From contig OY752141.1 in the NCBI GenBank assembly GCA_963573315.1, positions 2,852,001 through 2,916,000 of the forward strand: a stretch of DNA of 64,000 nucleotides. The letters are read 5' to 3'. The stretch is from Entomortierella parvispora (lineage: Eukaryota; Mortierellomycota; Mortierellomycetes; Mortierellales; Mortierellaceae). The notes under the pieces were generated by a model. That model saw nothing but the letters and a program-made list of their open reading frames with translations, was not told the origin of the DNA and did no database searches. Positions 13,978-25,546 of this stretch are shown piece after piece. Positions within the stretch are counted from its first letter, which is position 1; every line of letters starts with the position of its first letter. The translations under genes were made by a program, and so were the position numbers.

Positions 13978-14300
13978 TGTCCTGAAGTGAGCTCCCTGGT
14001 CCTGTCGTCCAGCTGGGAAGAGGTGTAAGGAGAATGAATGAGTGAATGAATGAAAGAGAGAGAGTAGATTGCAATGGACAGCACCGTGATCTTTCCAGTC
14101 AAAGAGTCCCAGTCAACGGGTCACGTGCATGCCATGGTCTCGCCTTCTTTTTCTTCTCCTTGTTCCCTCATGCAACTTCCCACTCCGTCCCTGAATTCGC
14201 CTCTGGTCGTGTCTGTTTCGCTCCTTTCTTTTCTCTCTTTGATCTCCATCCCAACCCCCTCCTTGCTTCCTTCCATCCATCCTTCCATCCCTCTTCCACC
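13978..14300. promoter_or_regulatory. divergent promoter between TFIP11 and CBS/PB1 genes
   Basis: The only space between two head-to-head start codons, so it must contain both promoters (inference). The right half is strongly pyrimidine-rich on the plus strand (TTCTTTTTCTTCTCC, TCCATCCATCCTTCCATCC) up to the ATG at 14301. No clear TATA box is seen. Confidence 0.5.
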
Positions 14301-17040
14301 ATGTTGAGGTCATCCGGCTACCAAAAGTCCAATGCTGGCTCCACTGTCGGCACCCCCACCATGAAGCGAACCACCGCTTCGTCGCCTTCCAACAACGCCT
14401 CGTCCCACAACACGCCCGACGGAGGTCTCTCCACCTCAGAGATGGCTCGCAAGAGGCAGACTCGCAAGGACGAGGCCATCCGCAAGAAGCTGGACCAGGA
14501 GCTCGGTCGTAAGAAGCCCTCTACCCGCGCCCACGGATCTACGCGGCCCGTTCAGGGCACCGTTGGCTCTCTTCGGTATGTTCTAACGTATTTGAGCTAT
14601 CTTGCCTCTCCTTCTTTATCCTTTGGCACTCTTTCGCTGTCATGAGTTCTGAAGGGACTTGCTGTCTAGTAGCTAAAAGAGAGAGAAAGAGAGCGAGTGA
14701 GAAAGCCATACTGACCAACTCTTTTTTTTTATCCTGTGTATCTGTCTGTGCTCTACCGTTTTCCGTTTTCCGTTTCCGTTTCCGTTACGACTTGTTTGGC
14801 CCTCTTCACATGCAGCCCCTCACCTGCGCTGACTCTCCACGACACGGCCATGGTGGTCGATGCTGCCAGGTAAACACACATTCCTTGGGTCTCACAACGC
14901 AGGCGATGATATGAACTGCACGGCAATCTTGTTCAACCAGATGGCAGACAGGGCTCTGAACATGTTGGGCTGCTGATCACTAAACTCAGAGTTTCGACAT
15001 CTAAATCTGGCCTGTTTGCTACTCCCCCACTCTTTCCACAACGACCCACCACTGCCGCAGGATCATGGCCGCCAAGAGGCAAGTTAAATGGAGTTGCTGC
15101 TGCTGCTGCTCAGTTTTGTTTTTCTTTGTTTTTTGTTTTTTGTTTCTGTTTGTTGCTCGGCTTCGGATGTCCGCGTGCTCCGCTCATGATCTTGCTAACG
15201 TTGTGTCTCGCACGTATTTAGAGCCGATGCAGTGCTTGTGATCGACGCCCAGGAAACACTCGTCGGTATGTTTTCGCTTTACTGGTCTCTTCAACAAATA
15301 ACAAAAGAAAACCCCGGCAGTGGCCAAAGAGCAATGGATAAACGGCAAATGATATTCCACTAAATCCTCGCTCACTGGCTCTTACAGGTATCATGACCGA
15401 CAAGGATTTAGCTTTCCGAGTTGTCTCTGAAGGTCTGGATATTCGCAATACGTTGATTTCCCAGGTCATGACAAAGGTAGAATCACGACTCTTGAAAGCG
15501 ATAGAAATGATAGACATTGGTCTTCAGAGTTGCAAGCGTTCATTCTAACGGTTCAATCCCCCTATTCATTCCAGAACCCCTTCTGTGTCACAACGGATAC
15601 CAACGCTACAGAGGCGCTCAACAAAATGGTCAACGGCGGCTTTCGTCACTTGCCTTGTCTCAACACTGACGGCGAAGTTGTTGGCTTGTTGGATATTACA
15701 AAGTGCCTCTACGAGGCTTTGGAGAAGTTGGAGAAGGCCCATCAATCGTCCAAAAAGCTCGTTGATGCACTTCAAGGAATGCAGTCAGAGTGGGCACAGC
15801 CCGCCAACCCAGAGTTGCAAAACTATGTAGACATTGTAAGTAGTCATGGATGAAGATGAGTTGTGATTTCTGTCCCTGTTCTGACTGTTGTTCACTATCG
15901 ATAGATGAGAGAAAAAATGGCCTCGCCTGATTTGAATACAATTCTCGAAGAGAACCTTGGCGTGGCCGAGATTGGAACCCGTACTTCAGTGAGGGAGGCG
16001 TCTAGGATCATGAAGCAATGCCATACAACCGCCAGCTTGATTATGGAGGATGGACGCATTGCTGGTATCTTTACCACCAAGGTATCGATTTTTTACGATA
16101 AGTTGTAACAACTTTCTAAGGTCTAAATGGATGATGTTAACAGCTTTTTTCGTTTTTTAATCGAATACATCAGGACATTGTTGTCAGAGTGATGGCAGCA
16201 GGACTCGAGCCTGACAGGACATCAGTAATCCGTGTTATGACCCCTCACCCGGATACCGTTCCATCCAGCATGACTATTCTGGATGCGTTGAAGAAGATGC
16301 ATGATAACCGGTACTTGCATTTGCCTGTTGTGGACGATCACGGCCAGATGGCTGGATTAGTCGATGTGTTGCAGGTCTCTTTTGCCATGTTGAATCAGAT
16401 GAACACTATCCAGAGTGACACACCCGGAACGGAGGGCCAAGGCCCTGTTTGGAACAAGTTTTGGGAGTCGTCTTTTGCTCGTGAGGAGACCGGGTCCGAA
16501 ATCTCGGCTTCAGATGCCCGCTCAGGATTTGCACCACCACTTTCGGATGTTCACTATGGTGGCGGTGGCCCTGGAAGCATGATGGACTCTTCAGTTTTGC
16601 CACCTCTGTCAAGCCTGGATGAGTCTGGCTCAGAGTTCACGTTCAAGTTTAAAGCGCCCGGTGGACAAGTACATCGGTTTGGCTCGAGCACGCGGTCATT
16701 TGCTGAACTACACGACAAGATTGTAGAGAAGATGGGCGACGCACTCGAATCCGGCTCAGACGTTGTTTTGAGCTATTGCGACGAGGAAAATGACCAGGTC
16801 TTGCTCTTGACGGACACGGATATTACTGAGGCTGTCCAGATGGCGTACAGGAACCAATGGCCTTTGATCCGCGTCTCGGTGACGACCACCAGCTCCAAGA
16901 AAGCGATCAAGACTACGGCAGGAAGTGGCACTGATGTTCAAGCGACTCTTGCTGGGCTAAACCCTGTGATTGTCGCGGGAGCTGTTGGACTTGGTGTTGG
17001 TGTCGTTATTGCACTGACCATTGGGATCATGAAGAAGTAG
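14301..17040 (+). CDS. four-CBS-domain, PB1-domain tail-anchored protein (Mug70-like)
   Basis: Eight exons: 14301-14575, 14816-14869, 15061-15078, 15222-15265, 15388-15476, 15575-15835, 15905-16081 and 16174-17040. They give 594 residues with all phases agreeing. After a basic, Ser-rich N-terminus come four CBS motifs. The first is VVDAARIMAAKRADAVLVID plus GIMTDKDLAFRVV, the second runs from NPFCVTTDTNATEALNKM, the third from LGVAEIGTRTSVREASRIM, and the fourth from VMTPHPDTVPSSMTILDAL. A PB1 domain occupies about residues 460-540 (FTFKFKAPGGQVHRF, VVLSYCDEENDQVLLLTDTD), and a C-terminal hydrophobic segment (GAVGLGVGVVIALTIGIMKK) acts as a tail anchor. This architecture matches the fungal CBS/PB1 family that includes S. 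pombe Mug70. CBS pairs commonly bind adenosyl ligands and PB1 mediates protein pairing; the actual role is unknown. Exon 3 is only 18 nt and is followed by a GC donor. Confidence 0.93.
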
Positions 17041-17360
17041 ATGTTTCTCGTAGAATGATGGAATGATTTGAAGAGCAAAAAGCAAGAATGCTACACGAAT
17101 AAATTGCAAGAGAAACGACTCGAAACGAACGATAGCCAATCCTAGCAGCATACGCTCAGACAATAGCAATTTTCATTCGCTGGCTCATTGCCAGTTGCAA
17201 ACAGTCCTCGACCATCTTTGAGCAACAATTCTTCCCACCATTGCAGTTGACGAAAACCCACGGCCTAATTCGAGTGAAACAAAGAAAAACCCCCCTGATA
17301 GTTCAATAGCTCAGTCAGTTCAACAACTATGGCTCCGGTGGAGAATGGTCAAAAAAATCT
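17041..17360. other. convergent intergenic region
   Basis: Between the stop codons of the CBS/PB1 gene and the F-box-like gene. It serves as 3' UTR for both; an AATAAA lies at about 17098-17103. Nothing else is supported. Confidence 0.5.
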
Positions 17361-18970
17361 TTATTTTGCCAGTCGACAGATTGTCATCCCAGGCCAGATT
17401 TCCAGTATTCGAGACCCCGAAGGCAGCCGCATGATCTGCTTTACACCTCTTGTCTCCCAGTGGAAGTAATGGTCATCGTAGTCGTAGTCGTAGTCTTCGT
17501 CATCGCTATCGATCTTGTCAGTACCACCGGTATCATCTTCATTCTTTACGATTGGTTTTTTCACATAGCCCAGGTAACTCGGATATTGTCGAGCATCGAA
17601 ACCACCTAATCGACCGGCCCATCCGGGGTGAATGTTGATGACTTCCAACTCTCTTAATTGAGCGAATCGGTCAAACACTTGTCGATTGGCACTGTCGTCC
17701 TCCTCCATTCGCTCTACTTTAACCCTCAGAACCCGGAGTCGGCGGCACACCCACGGCCGAGGGGGGGACAAAGGATTGGGCCACTGCTGCCCTGATGCTT
17801 TACTATTTTCAGGCAAATCGGCATTGTTCTCGTGCCTGGCCTCATTGATGTCGTAATTCAGTGACCGGATCCGCTTCTCGGTCTGGATCCTTCTCCAAGC
17901 TTCAGCCGCTCTTGTATCAGCAACATCGCCTACATACAAGGTACCGCTCCTGAGCTCTCTCAGCATTGGACATGAGGCCATGATCTCCTGAAGAATCCAG
18001 CTAGCCGTGTCCAGGTGTAACACTTCGAGCGTATTCAAATGTCGCCGCAATGCCAACCAGGCCGCGCTTCCAAATTGAGACTTTATAGACACGAATCGCC
18101 GAAGGCTGTTCAGGCAGCTCTCCAACAGCTTGACCAACAGTTCTTGACCGAACAATGAGTGACTCGAATCATAAATATCGGAAATCTTGAGAGAATCCAA
18201 ACGCGGCCAACAGCAACTGCCACTCCCTTGGACGCGACTTTTATCCAGTGTTGGTCGCAAAGAGTGCTCACAAAGTCTGCCGTTGACGGTGGTCCACATT
18301 TTAGCAACTCCCAAGTGAGGGCCTCGAGCTTTGATGACTTTTCAAATAGCCAGAGTTGCTCTTGAAACGAGATACCCTTGGGTGGTCCCACCACTGTTAA
18401 ATCGCGCAATTCTGGGAAAATGATCAAGGCACCATCCCGCTGAGTAGTCGCGTCCGATGCCGCATGATCTGGCCAACAATAGGTCAGCGACAGCTTTGTC
18501 AACCGGGATGCCAGGCTCGAAAATCGATTGAACACAGCTCCTTCTAACGGAAACCTGTTAAGGACAAGTTGGGTGACCATGGGACAGGATTGGACAATGG
18601 TTTTCGTGACTTTGAAACGCCGGTCTAGTGAACTTGAACCATGCATGTCGATTTCGCGCAGGTTTGGGCTTCTTTGGATAAGGTCAGAGATGGGGTTGGA
18701 AGCGAACAAACTGAATTGCAGCCGCTTGAGAAGGTGACAGGTTTGTAGAATGTCTGGGGTGATCTCGCCGAGATTCAAATTTCGGACATGTTCAAGATGT
18801 TTTTGGAACGAGGGCCAGGAACGGTTGTCACTCGAAGCAATGCATTTGGTGTTCATGTACAACAGCGGAATGAATGACTGTTGCCAGTTCTTACAAACGA
18901 GTACGCAGCGAGTGAGGTCGTAGAGGCTGAGTCTGGCACCAACCAAGAGTCTAATTTCATAAAGGTCCAT
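17361..18970 (-). pseudogene. F-box-like/LRR protein gene with a frame break
   Basis: The start MDLYEIRLLVGARLSLYDLT with ...CVLVCKNWQQSFIPLLY is an F-box-like N-terminus. It matches residue for residue in spacing the gene at 44803 in this window (MDLPEIRLNVSTRL...CVRVSKLWHQTFLPILY). Irregular leucine-rich repeats follow. The frame from the start stays open to about 18110, but homology moves to another frame by about 18215. There CWPRLDSLKI matches CWPKLHSLGI of the 44803 gene and remains alignable to the stop at 17361. Between Phe at 18272 and that point this copy is about 16 codons shorter as well as out of frame. An 86-nt GTGAGC...CTCAAG intron could restore the frame but would delete the conserved CWPRLDSL, so a frameshift (real or a sequencing error) is the simpler reading. 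If intact it would be an SCF-type substrate receptor. Confidence 0.7.
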
Positions 18971-19319
18971 TGCTCCAGAAATGTCGATTAGAAAGAGAAC
19001 ATGCATGCAGAAGGAAGAGAACTGAGCAAGGCGCTCCTTTACTCCTCGTGGTGTGGCGGTGTGTCGCGGAATGTCGCGGTGTGGCGGTGTGGCGGTGCTG
19101 TGCGGCCACAAAAGCGCGATTCGGGGTCAGTCGCAGAAGACGTCAAATTTTCTCTCCTTTCTGTCCCCACGATTTTAAAAACGTCCACCGAAGAGGGGAT
19201 TTTCAGGCGGTTATCATCACAATGGGTCATGTTAATCGCGTGGAGATGTTCCAATACTCTTTGGTTATCTGTGCAATAATGTATTTGAAAGATGATTGTA
19301 TATAAAAATATCTACTTCC
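18971..19319. other. promoter of the F-box-like gene and H+-ATPase 3' UTR
   Basis: Separates the F-box-like start from the H+-ATPase stop, both on the minus strand. It contains the GTGGCG/GTCGCG minisatellite described separately. Confidence 0.45.
19047..19105. repeat. GTGGCGGT/GTCGCGG minisatellite
   Basis: About 60 bases of imperfect short tandem repeats built on GTGTGGCG, GTGTCGCG and GTGGCGGT, ending in CTGTGCGG. It lies about 75-135 bases upstream of the F-box-like gene start, so it is in the promoter or 5' UTR. Confidence 0.75.
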
Positions 19320-22300
19320 TCACATGGAATCAGTACTCTGTCGAGCCCAAGAATCCTGGTATCGGCTACTCATCCCGGTGGTCCCAACTTTTTTGTTTCC
19401 TGAGCCCCGACTGGAAATTGACGAGGTCGAGTAGCGCGATTCAGGAATCTCTCCGTTTGCGTTCAAAAGCGCAAAAATGACTCTGGTCTGTAGCCCAAGC
19501 TTGTAGACCTCCTCAATGTTGCCCCAAACCCGCTCCTGACGCAACTCTTCCTTCCTCCGCGACTTTAACATCTTTCGTCGGGGTCCGCAAGGGGCGCAGC
19601 TAAGAGAGTGGGACCCTAATGTCCAATATTTGAAGATTTGGACTTTGATCACGTCCAAAACCACGCAACTGATCAACGAGATGCCAAAGACGGCTAGGGC
19701 TTGGCCAATTGGCACTGCAGGCGTCAACCATCCGAAAAAGACCATCAACAGCGCTACGACTTGTGTGCCAATAATCACTGTGATGAACATGAACGATGGC
19801 AGACTCTCCCAAAAGTATCCTGACAGTCGAGTCGAAAAGATCAGAAAGTGGGGTGCGGACGAAATGTGGAGGTACATGATCGAGTCCAATCGGCGATCCA
19901 CCGTGTCTGGCGCTGCCTCAGGTTGAGGTTCGTAACCAATGACCTTCCAAAAGTAGTAGAAATGGCCAAACGAGAGGGCAGTCAAGAGGACCCCGAGGAA
20001 ACAAGACAAAAAGATCAATTGGCCCACTCGCCACTTGTCCGGCTGCTTTGACACCTGAGCGTTGTCGACTGCAATTACAAGTGTCGCAAGATCGTTGAGA
20101 ATACAGATGAGGATGAGAAGTTTTGCAGGGAGTGTCCAGTCGTAAGCCAAAACGACCACAAAGAAAAAGACCAAAAAGTGAACTGTAGACGTGATGCGGT
20201 ATAGAGCGTAAGATCGCATCCTCTGGAAGATTGCTCTGGATGAAGTCACTCCCTCAATGATAGTCGACAGTCCAGGCGCCATAAGAACAATATCGGCTGC
20301 CGATCGAGCTGCGTCCGTGCATCCATGAACAGCGATTCCCACGTTGGCCTTCTTGAGAGCTGGTGCGTCGTTGACTCCGTCACCTGTCATCCCGACAAGA
20401 AGTCCTCGCCTTTGAAGCGCATCCACGATCTTGAACTTGTGCTCAGGCGTCACCTCTGCAAATCCGTCTGCACGATAACAACGCTCCGAAAGAACACTCT
20501 CCGAGATGTCGGGATTGGTCATATGGGAGGCGTCAAGAATGACTTGGCCCATTCCCAGACGACGTGAAACCTCCTTGGCAATAATCTGTTGATCTCCTGT
20601 TACCATCTTGACCGTAATACCCAACGTTTGGCAGCGAGCGATGGTATCCGCAGAGTCATCTCGTGGTGGGTCCAACAAGCTGATCAAGCCGACAAGTTGC
20701 CACTGATCCTTTGTTCCTGCAACAGTGCGGGCGACACCCAATGCTCGAAGTCCGCGCTTAGCCAACGCAATATACGCTCTTACACCAGCATCATGTCCTC
20801 CCACGAGCTTGATCATCATCTGAGGGGCTCCTTTGGCCACCATAAATGACGTGCCATCACTCATCTTTGTGATAGAGGCCTGGGTGTACTTGACGGAGGG
20901 GTTGAACGGCACAAACTCGTTGATCTCGTAGCCAGGAACCAAATGAGACTGACTCGAAGGTCGATTCCTCAAGATCGGAACCTGATTCTCTGCTGCGGAT
21001 CGAACCGCCATCTCGATAGGATCGTTTGCTCCGAATTCAGAGGCCAGGTAAGAATACAACAAGAGATCTTCGGCAGAATAACCATCGCAAAGGAAAGGCT
21101 CATCAAAAGACAACTCGTTCTTCGTCAGTGTTCCTGTCTTGTCTGAGCAAAGAATGGAGAGTGAGGACATTTCCTCCACAGCTGCCAGGCGTTTCACGAT
21201 GACTTGTTTCTGAGCTAGACCTCGAGCTCCAACGGCCATGGTGACGGCCATGACAGTAGGAAGACCGACAGGGATGGCAGCAACGGCCAAAATCAAGACT
21301 GGTCCTAGGATTTTCAAAACCTGACCTCGAATCGGATCGTTCCGGAACACAATGAATTGAAAGATAATGATGGCGATGACAAGGACAAGGGTGAATAGAA
21401 TCAAAAAATTGCCAATCCTGCCAATGATCTTTTGAAAATGTCCTTCATCCTGTAGTAAAAGAAGAGGAAGAAATGTGATTACTTAGAATCCTTCCCTTGC
21501 ACCGATCATAATCCAAAAGAAACAGCCCATCTTACCTGTGTTGTGGCAATGAGCTGTGCAGTCTTTCCGATGCAAGTCTTGCCTCCTGTCGCTGTGACAA
21601 CGGCCAACTGCTGCCCTTGCTTCACAATTGTGGATGAAAACACCTTGTCTCCCTTCTTTTTCGTGGCCGCTATCGATTCTCCTGTAAGCGAAGACTGATC
21701 CACCAAAAGCGCACCAGTCTCCACACCTGTGGCACCCAAACCTAATAGGTTGGCGTCCGCGGGGATGATATCTCCGAGGCGGAGTACAATCACGTCCCCA
21801 GGAACCAGTTGAGATGCATCCAGCTCCTGCAGGTGTCCATCGCGCCAGCACCGGGTCTTGAGTGCCAAGGTGTGCCGAAGAGCATCGACGGCAGATTCAG
21901 CGCGTGCCTCCTCCACGTACCCAATGATGGCGTTGAGGAAGAGCAGACCGAGGATAATGGCAAAGTTGAACCAGTCCTACCATGGAGAGCAAAAAATGTC
22001 CCGTTAACGGTGCGTTCCCGTCTGTCGACTTTTAAAAAAATCTTTTTGTTTGCACCGCCGATTGCCAGTTGTCCAAAAATACAAAACAGACAGGCGTAGA
22101 CCTCAGCCCAAGTCTGAGCGGGGTCACCACTCTCCATCCCCCTTTTAAAAAGACTGGATGACGGCTTTTCGTCGTGATTACCCACAGACAGCCCTGAGGT
22201 GGAGATGTGGTATGCGAGACTAGTGCATGACGCACATTCTGGTGCTTTTTTTTGTTTCTTTTCTTCTTTACCTTGACAATGATAGAGATGATGCAGGCAA

Positions 22301-22580
22301 GCTCGATAAGAAAGGCGATCGGGCCCACAAAGTAGCTGAGGAACTTGAGGACATGGTTCGGTCTGCGTTCCGTCAACTCGTTGTATCCGTAAATGGCTCG
22401 ACGTCGGTCCACCTCTGCCGTTGAGAGTCCTGATGTGGGTATGGTCTGAAGCAGCATAGCCTCAAGTTCGATCCCATCGTTTTGGTGATCCCTACTGGCA
22501 TCCAGCAAGTGGTCCTGACTGGCTAGTGGGATTTTGTCATGGTCGTCCGGGTCGTCGATCTCCTTGTATCCTCGCGCCAT
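19320..22580 (-). CDS. PMA1: plasma-membrane H+-transporting P-type ATPase (type IIIA)
   Basis: Pumps protons out of the cell with ATP to make the membrane potential that drives nutrient uptake, including MFS carriers such as the one at 7282. Three exons (22580-22272, 21976-21536, 21449-19320) give 959 residues with clean phases. Visible motifs: LTGES of the actuator domain (about residue 198), the phosphorylation loop SDKTGTLTKNELSFDEPFL (Asp near 353), MVTGDQ, and the hinge GMTGDGVNDAPALKKANVGI. Membrane segments lie near FLSYFVGPIAFLIELACIIS and ILVLAIVAAIPVGLPTVMAV-like TM4, with a C-terminal group of spans. The cytosolic tail ends SSRYQDSWARQSTDSM, with Ser/Thr that could be regulatory phosphosites as in yeast Pma1 (inference). 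The start MARGYKEIDDP was chosen because the frame upstream has no further ATG. It is slightly longer than yeast Pma1 (918). Confidence 0.94.
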
Positions 22581-23524
22581 GCTTTTGATATCTGCGGCTG
22601 TTCCCGGTGACGTTCCTTTTCTCTGGACAGGTGGGCAGGTAAAAGGTACGCTAAGCAAAGGAAAACCAAGAGAGTGAGTTTGACTGCTTCCAAAGGACTA
22701 GACAAGGAAGGAAGGAAGGAAGGAATGGACTGATGCATACAGGGGAGAAACGCGCGTGATTGAAAGTCGAGCGGGTCCAGGAGAGTGGGGTAAATGAGTG
22801 TCGAGAAGTTGAAGATTCGACAGGGATCTAGGGAGCGAGGAAAGAAGAAAAAGAAGGAAAAGAGGACAAAGGAGAACCTAGAAGCGAAGGAAGGCAGGCA
22901 GGAAGGAAGGGGCTGGGAGAGAGGGAGGGGGGAGGAATGAATCGAATGGGAGAGCCGATTAGGGAAAGAGAAAGATGGCTGTGCCTGGCCGTCTCTTGTG
23001 CGTGTTGTTGGCCTCTTGGAGCGTGTGCAACCACGGCGTGCGCTGAATGCAGGCGGTCCTTGGCTGGTTGGCGGAGGATTACGAGAGGCAGACGCGTCCT
23101 GCTAGAAGAACACCTTCACCTTCTGTTGACAGTAGGATACAGTAGGATACAGTAGACTACACTTCTACGTATGTGGAAAGTGTAGTCTACTGTATCCTCC
23201 TGTCGACGGAAGGTCCCAATGGTCACCCATGTCCACAAGAGAGAGGAACAAGAACGAAAGAGAACCAAAAAAAAAAAAAAAAAAAGGCAACAATCGGCAC
23301 ACAGACCGACTGGACGGACCCACTTTGAAGAAAAAAGTGATCGGCCTCTGTGCGAAACCTTCGTTTGTGCCTTCGCTCCGTCCGTTCCTTTGCCAGCTTC
23401 CCTTTCTTGACCTCTTTCTCTCTTCTCCACACTCGTCTGTTCATTGTTCATCCATTTTGTTCTCTCTTCTCCACTCTTCCCCCCATTCCTCTCCTCTCCT
23501 CTCCTCTCCTCTCCTCATTACGCC
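22581..23524. promoter_or_regulatory. shared divergent promoter of H+-ATPase and quinone oxidoreductase genes
   Basis: About 940 bases between two head-to-head starts. The left half is purine-rich (GGAAGG runs near 22701-22725 and 22880-22935). The middle has the perfect hairpin at 23145-23197, with an A-run near 23267-23284. The right half is pyrimidine-rich and ends in five CTCTC units immediately before the ATG at 23525. No gene is seen. Confidence 0.55.
23145..23197. repeat. perfect 20-bp inverted repeat, 13-nt loop
   Basis: The left arm is 23145-23164 (GGATACAGTAGACTACACTT) and the right arm 23178-23197 is its exact reverse complement. The 13-nt spacer contains TACGTA. Just outside, the 10-mer AGTAGGATAC is present twice in tandem (23131-23150). 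TCCTGTC after the right arm pairs with GACAGTAGG further out, with one mismatch, if one 10-mer copy bulges. Confidence 0.95.
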
Positions 23525-24712
23525 ATGAAGGCCATTCTCATTGAAAAGCCATTGTCCACCGTCGACGAGATGCGTGTCCACATCGTGCCCGACCCTGTTC
23601 TCAAGAAGGGTGAAGTTCTCGTCGATGTCGCTGCCGCCGGCCTCAACTTCTTTGATATCTTACAGGTATCATGGCGTATTTCAACCATTCTTTCTACTTG
23701 CCGAACTCTCCGCCGAACCCTCCGTTAATCATTTCTTCTGCTCGGCTCAAACAACAAACAGGTTCAGGAAAAGTACCAGATCAAGCCCCCATACCCCTAT
23801 ATTCCCGGTGCAGAGGTAATAGTGTTCCATCCTATCTCCCCTCGTCCTGACACTTTGCGAGTTCACCATCGTTTAACCTTACCAAATTTCTAGTTTGCAG
23901 GCACGATCTCAAAGATTCACCCAGAGACCAAAGGTCACTACAAGGTGGGCGACCGAGTCTTCGGATCCACCCAAGGCTGCTACGCCGAAAAGTTGGCTTG
24001 TAATGCCACATCCTTGCTCCCTATCCCCAACAACCTCTCCTTTGCCCAGGCCGCCGGACTCTTTATCACTTACCCAACTAGTTATGTCGCCTTGGCAGAG
24101 CGCGCACAATTGAAACCCGGAGAGTGGTGTCTGGTCCATGCCGCAGCTGGAGGTGTTGGACTCTGTGCCGTTCAGATTGCAAAGGCTCTTGGTGCCAAGG
24201 TCATCGCTACGGCAGGATCGCAGGACAAGCTCGACATTGCACTCAGGAATGGCGCAGATTACGGCGTCAATTACCGTGACAAGGACTGGTCTGCACAGGT
24301 TCTCAAGATCACAGGAGGCAAGGGTGCCGATGTTGTGTATGATCCCGTTGGCCTGATCAATGAGTCCTTGAGATGCAGCGCTTGGTGTGCACGCGTGTTG
24401 GTGGTTGGTTTCGCTGCTGGAACGATCGAGAAGATCCCTGCGAATCGAATCTTACTCAAGAATATCTCGGTTGTGGGTGTTCATTGGGGCGCGTACCAAA
24501 AGTATGACATTGCGACTGTGGGCAAAGTATGGAAGGAGCTGCTGGAGTTGTTTGCGTCCGAAAAATTGATTCCGGTGGTGTATGACAAGGTCTATGATGG
24601 TTTGGATGCTGTCAAGACGGGATTGAACGACCTTGCGGCCCGAAAGACGTTCGGTAAAGCAGTGGTCGCCATTAGCAAAGAGGGTGTCGCCACGTCGCGA
24701 AGCAAGTTGTAG
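23525..24712 (+). CDS. NADPH:quinone oxidoreductase-like protein (zinc-less MDR family)
   Basis: Three exons (23525-23665, 23762-23815, 23894-24712) give 337 residues, the usual MDR quinone-reductase length. The start MKAILIEKPLSTVDEMRVHI and the catalytic-domain signature NFFDILQVQEKYQIKPPYPY, then GAEFAGTISKIHP and GDRVFG, are typical. The nucleotide-binding fold shows HAAAGGVGLCAVQIAKALGA, ATAGSQDKLD and GADYGVNYRD, followed by GADVVYDPVG. The zinc ligands of alcohol dehydrogenases are absent. The product reduces quinones or enals with NADPH, probably in the cytosol; the exact substrate is unknown. The C-terminus ATSRSKL resembles a peroxisomal SKL-type targeting signal, so peroxisomal location is a real possibility. 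Confidence 0.93.
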
Positions 24713-25546
24713 AAAAAAATAAAATAGTCGAAGTTGGTGGCGCGTTCAGATACGGATACCACGTGAACCCCAGTATGTAAATGGCGGTTCGTGTTTCCTC
24801 CCTCAGTTGACACACGCAACGGTCATTCTTGACAAAAAAAGGTTTGCATGAATCCAAGGTCGGTGGACACAATTTGGCGACAGAAAAGAGAGGGAAGCCC
24901 AAATAGGGAAGATGAGGACGCAGAAAGAATGTTATTGGACACAAATGAAATTTCGGTAACCTTGACGACGAACGAACGAACGAACGACGAGAGGGCAGCA
25001 ATGCGATCATGATGAAGGCAAGACACAAGACAGACAGTTTAATGTGGGTGGGCCAGCAGCTGCAGCCCAAGTAACAAAATGGCAGTCTGGGCAATAACAA
25101 TCATGAACTCCAAAGGCGGGGATGATGAGCACCACCATCATCATCACTACCATTTTACAGAGTACCCACATGCAGTACCTCGAAAAGGATAGCAAAGAGA
25201 GAAAAAAAAACTTCCCGTGCAGTCGATTGCATGACTGCCAACAATCACACCCGCATTTTGTCTTACCTCAGAAAAAAAGTGCCGGGTCCTTTCCTTCTTC
25301 CCCACCTTTCTTCTTTTCTTTCTTCCTTCCCCTTCATCCATCTCACACGCCTCCCTTCGTATCAGGGATTGTTTTTTCGTCTCTCGTTCAAACCGCAACT
25401 CTTCTCTTTTATCGGTCTGTTTTTGCTCTGTACCGCACAAAACTCGATTTATTCTATCACTTCCCAACCACACTGCTATTCACAACGATACAGCCACGAC
25501 GCCCCATCCTTCCTTCCCCAAACGACGACGATCCTCAGCGGATTTG
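24713..25546. other. intergenic: QOR 3' UTR and promoter of the cNMP-F-box gene
   Basis: Holds an AATAAA a few bases after the QOR stop (24718-24723) and an ACGAACGAACGAACGA run near 24967-24985. A pyrimidine-rich stretch (25270-25540) leads to the next start. No gene is supported. Confidence 0.5.
24718..24723 (+). terminator. AATAAA polyadenylation signal candidate (QOR)
   Basis: The canonical hexamer begins 6 bases after the quinone oxidoreductase stop codon. It is close to the stop, so it may be one of several signals. Confidence 0.4.

Noticed and set aside
18186-18271. 86-nt intron restoring the frame of the F-box-like gene
   Set aside because: It would delete CWPRLDSL, which is conserved with the intact paralogue; kept only as an alternative to a frameshift.
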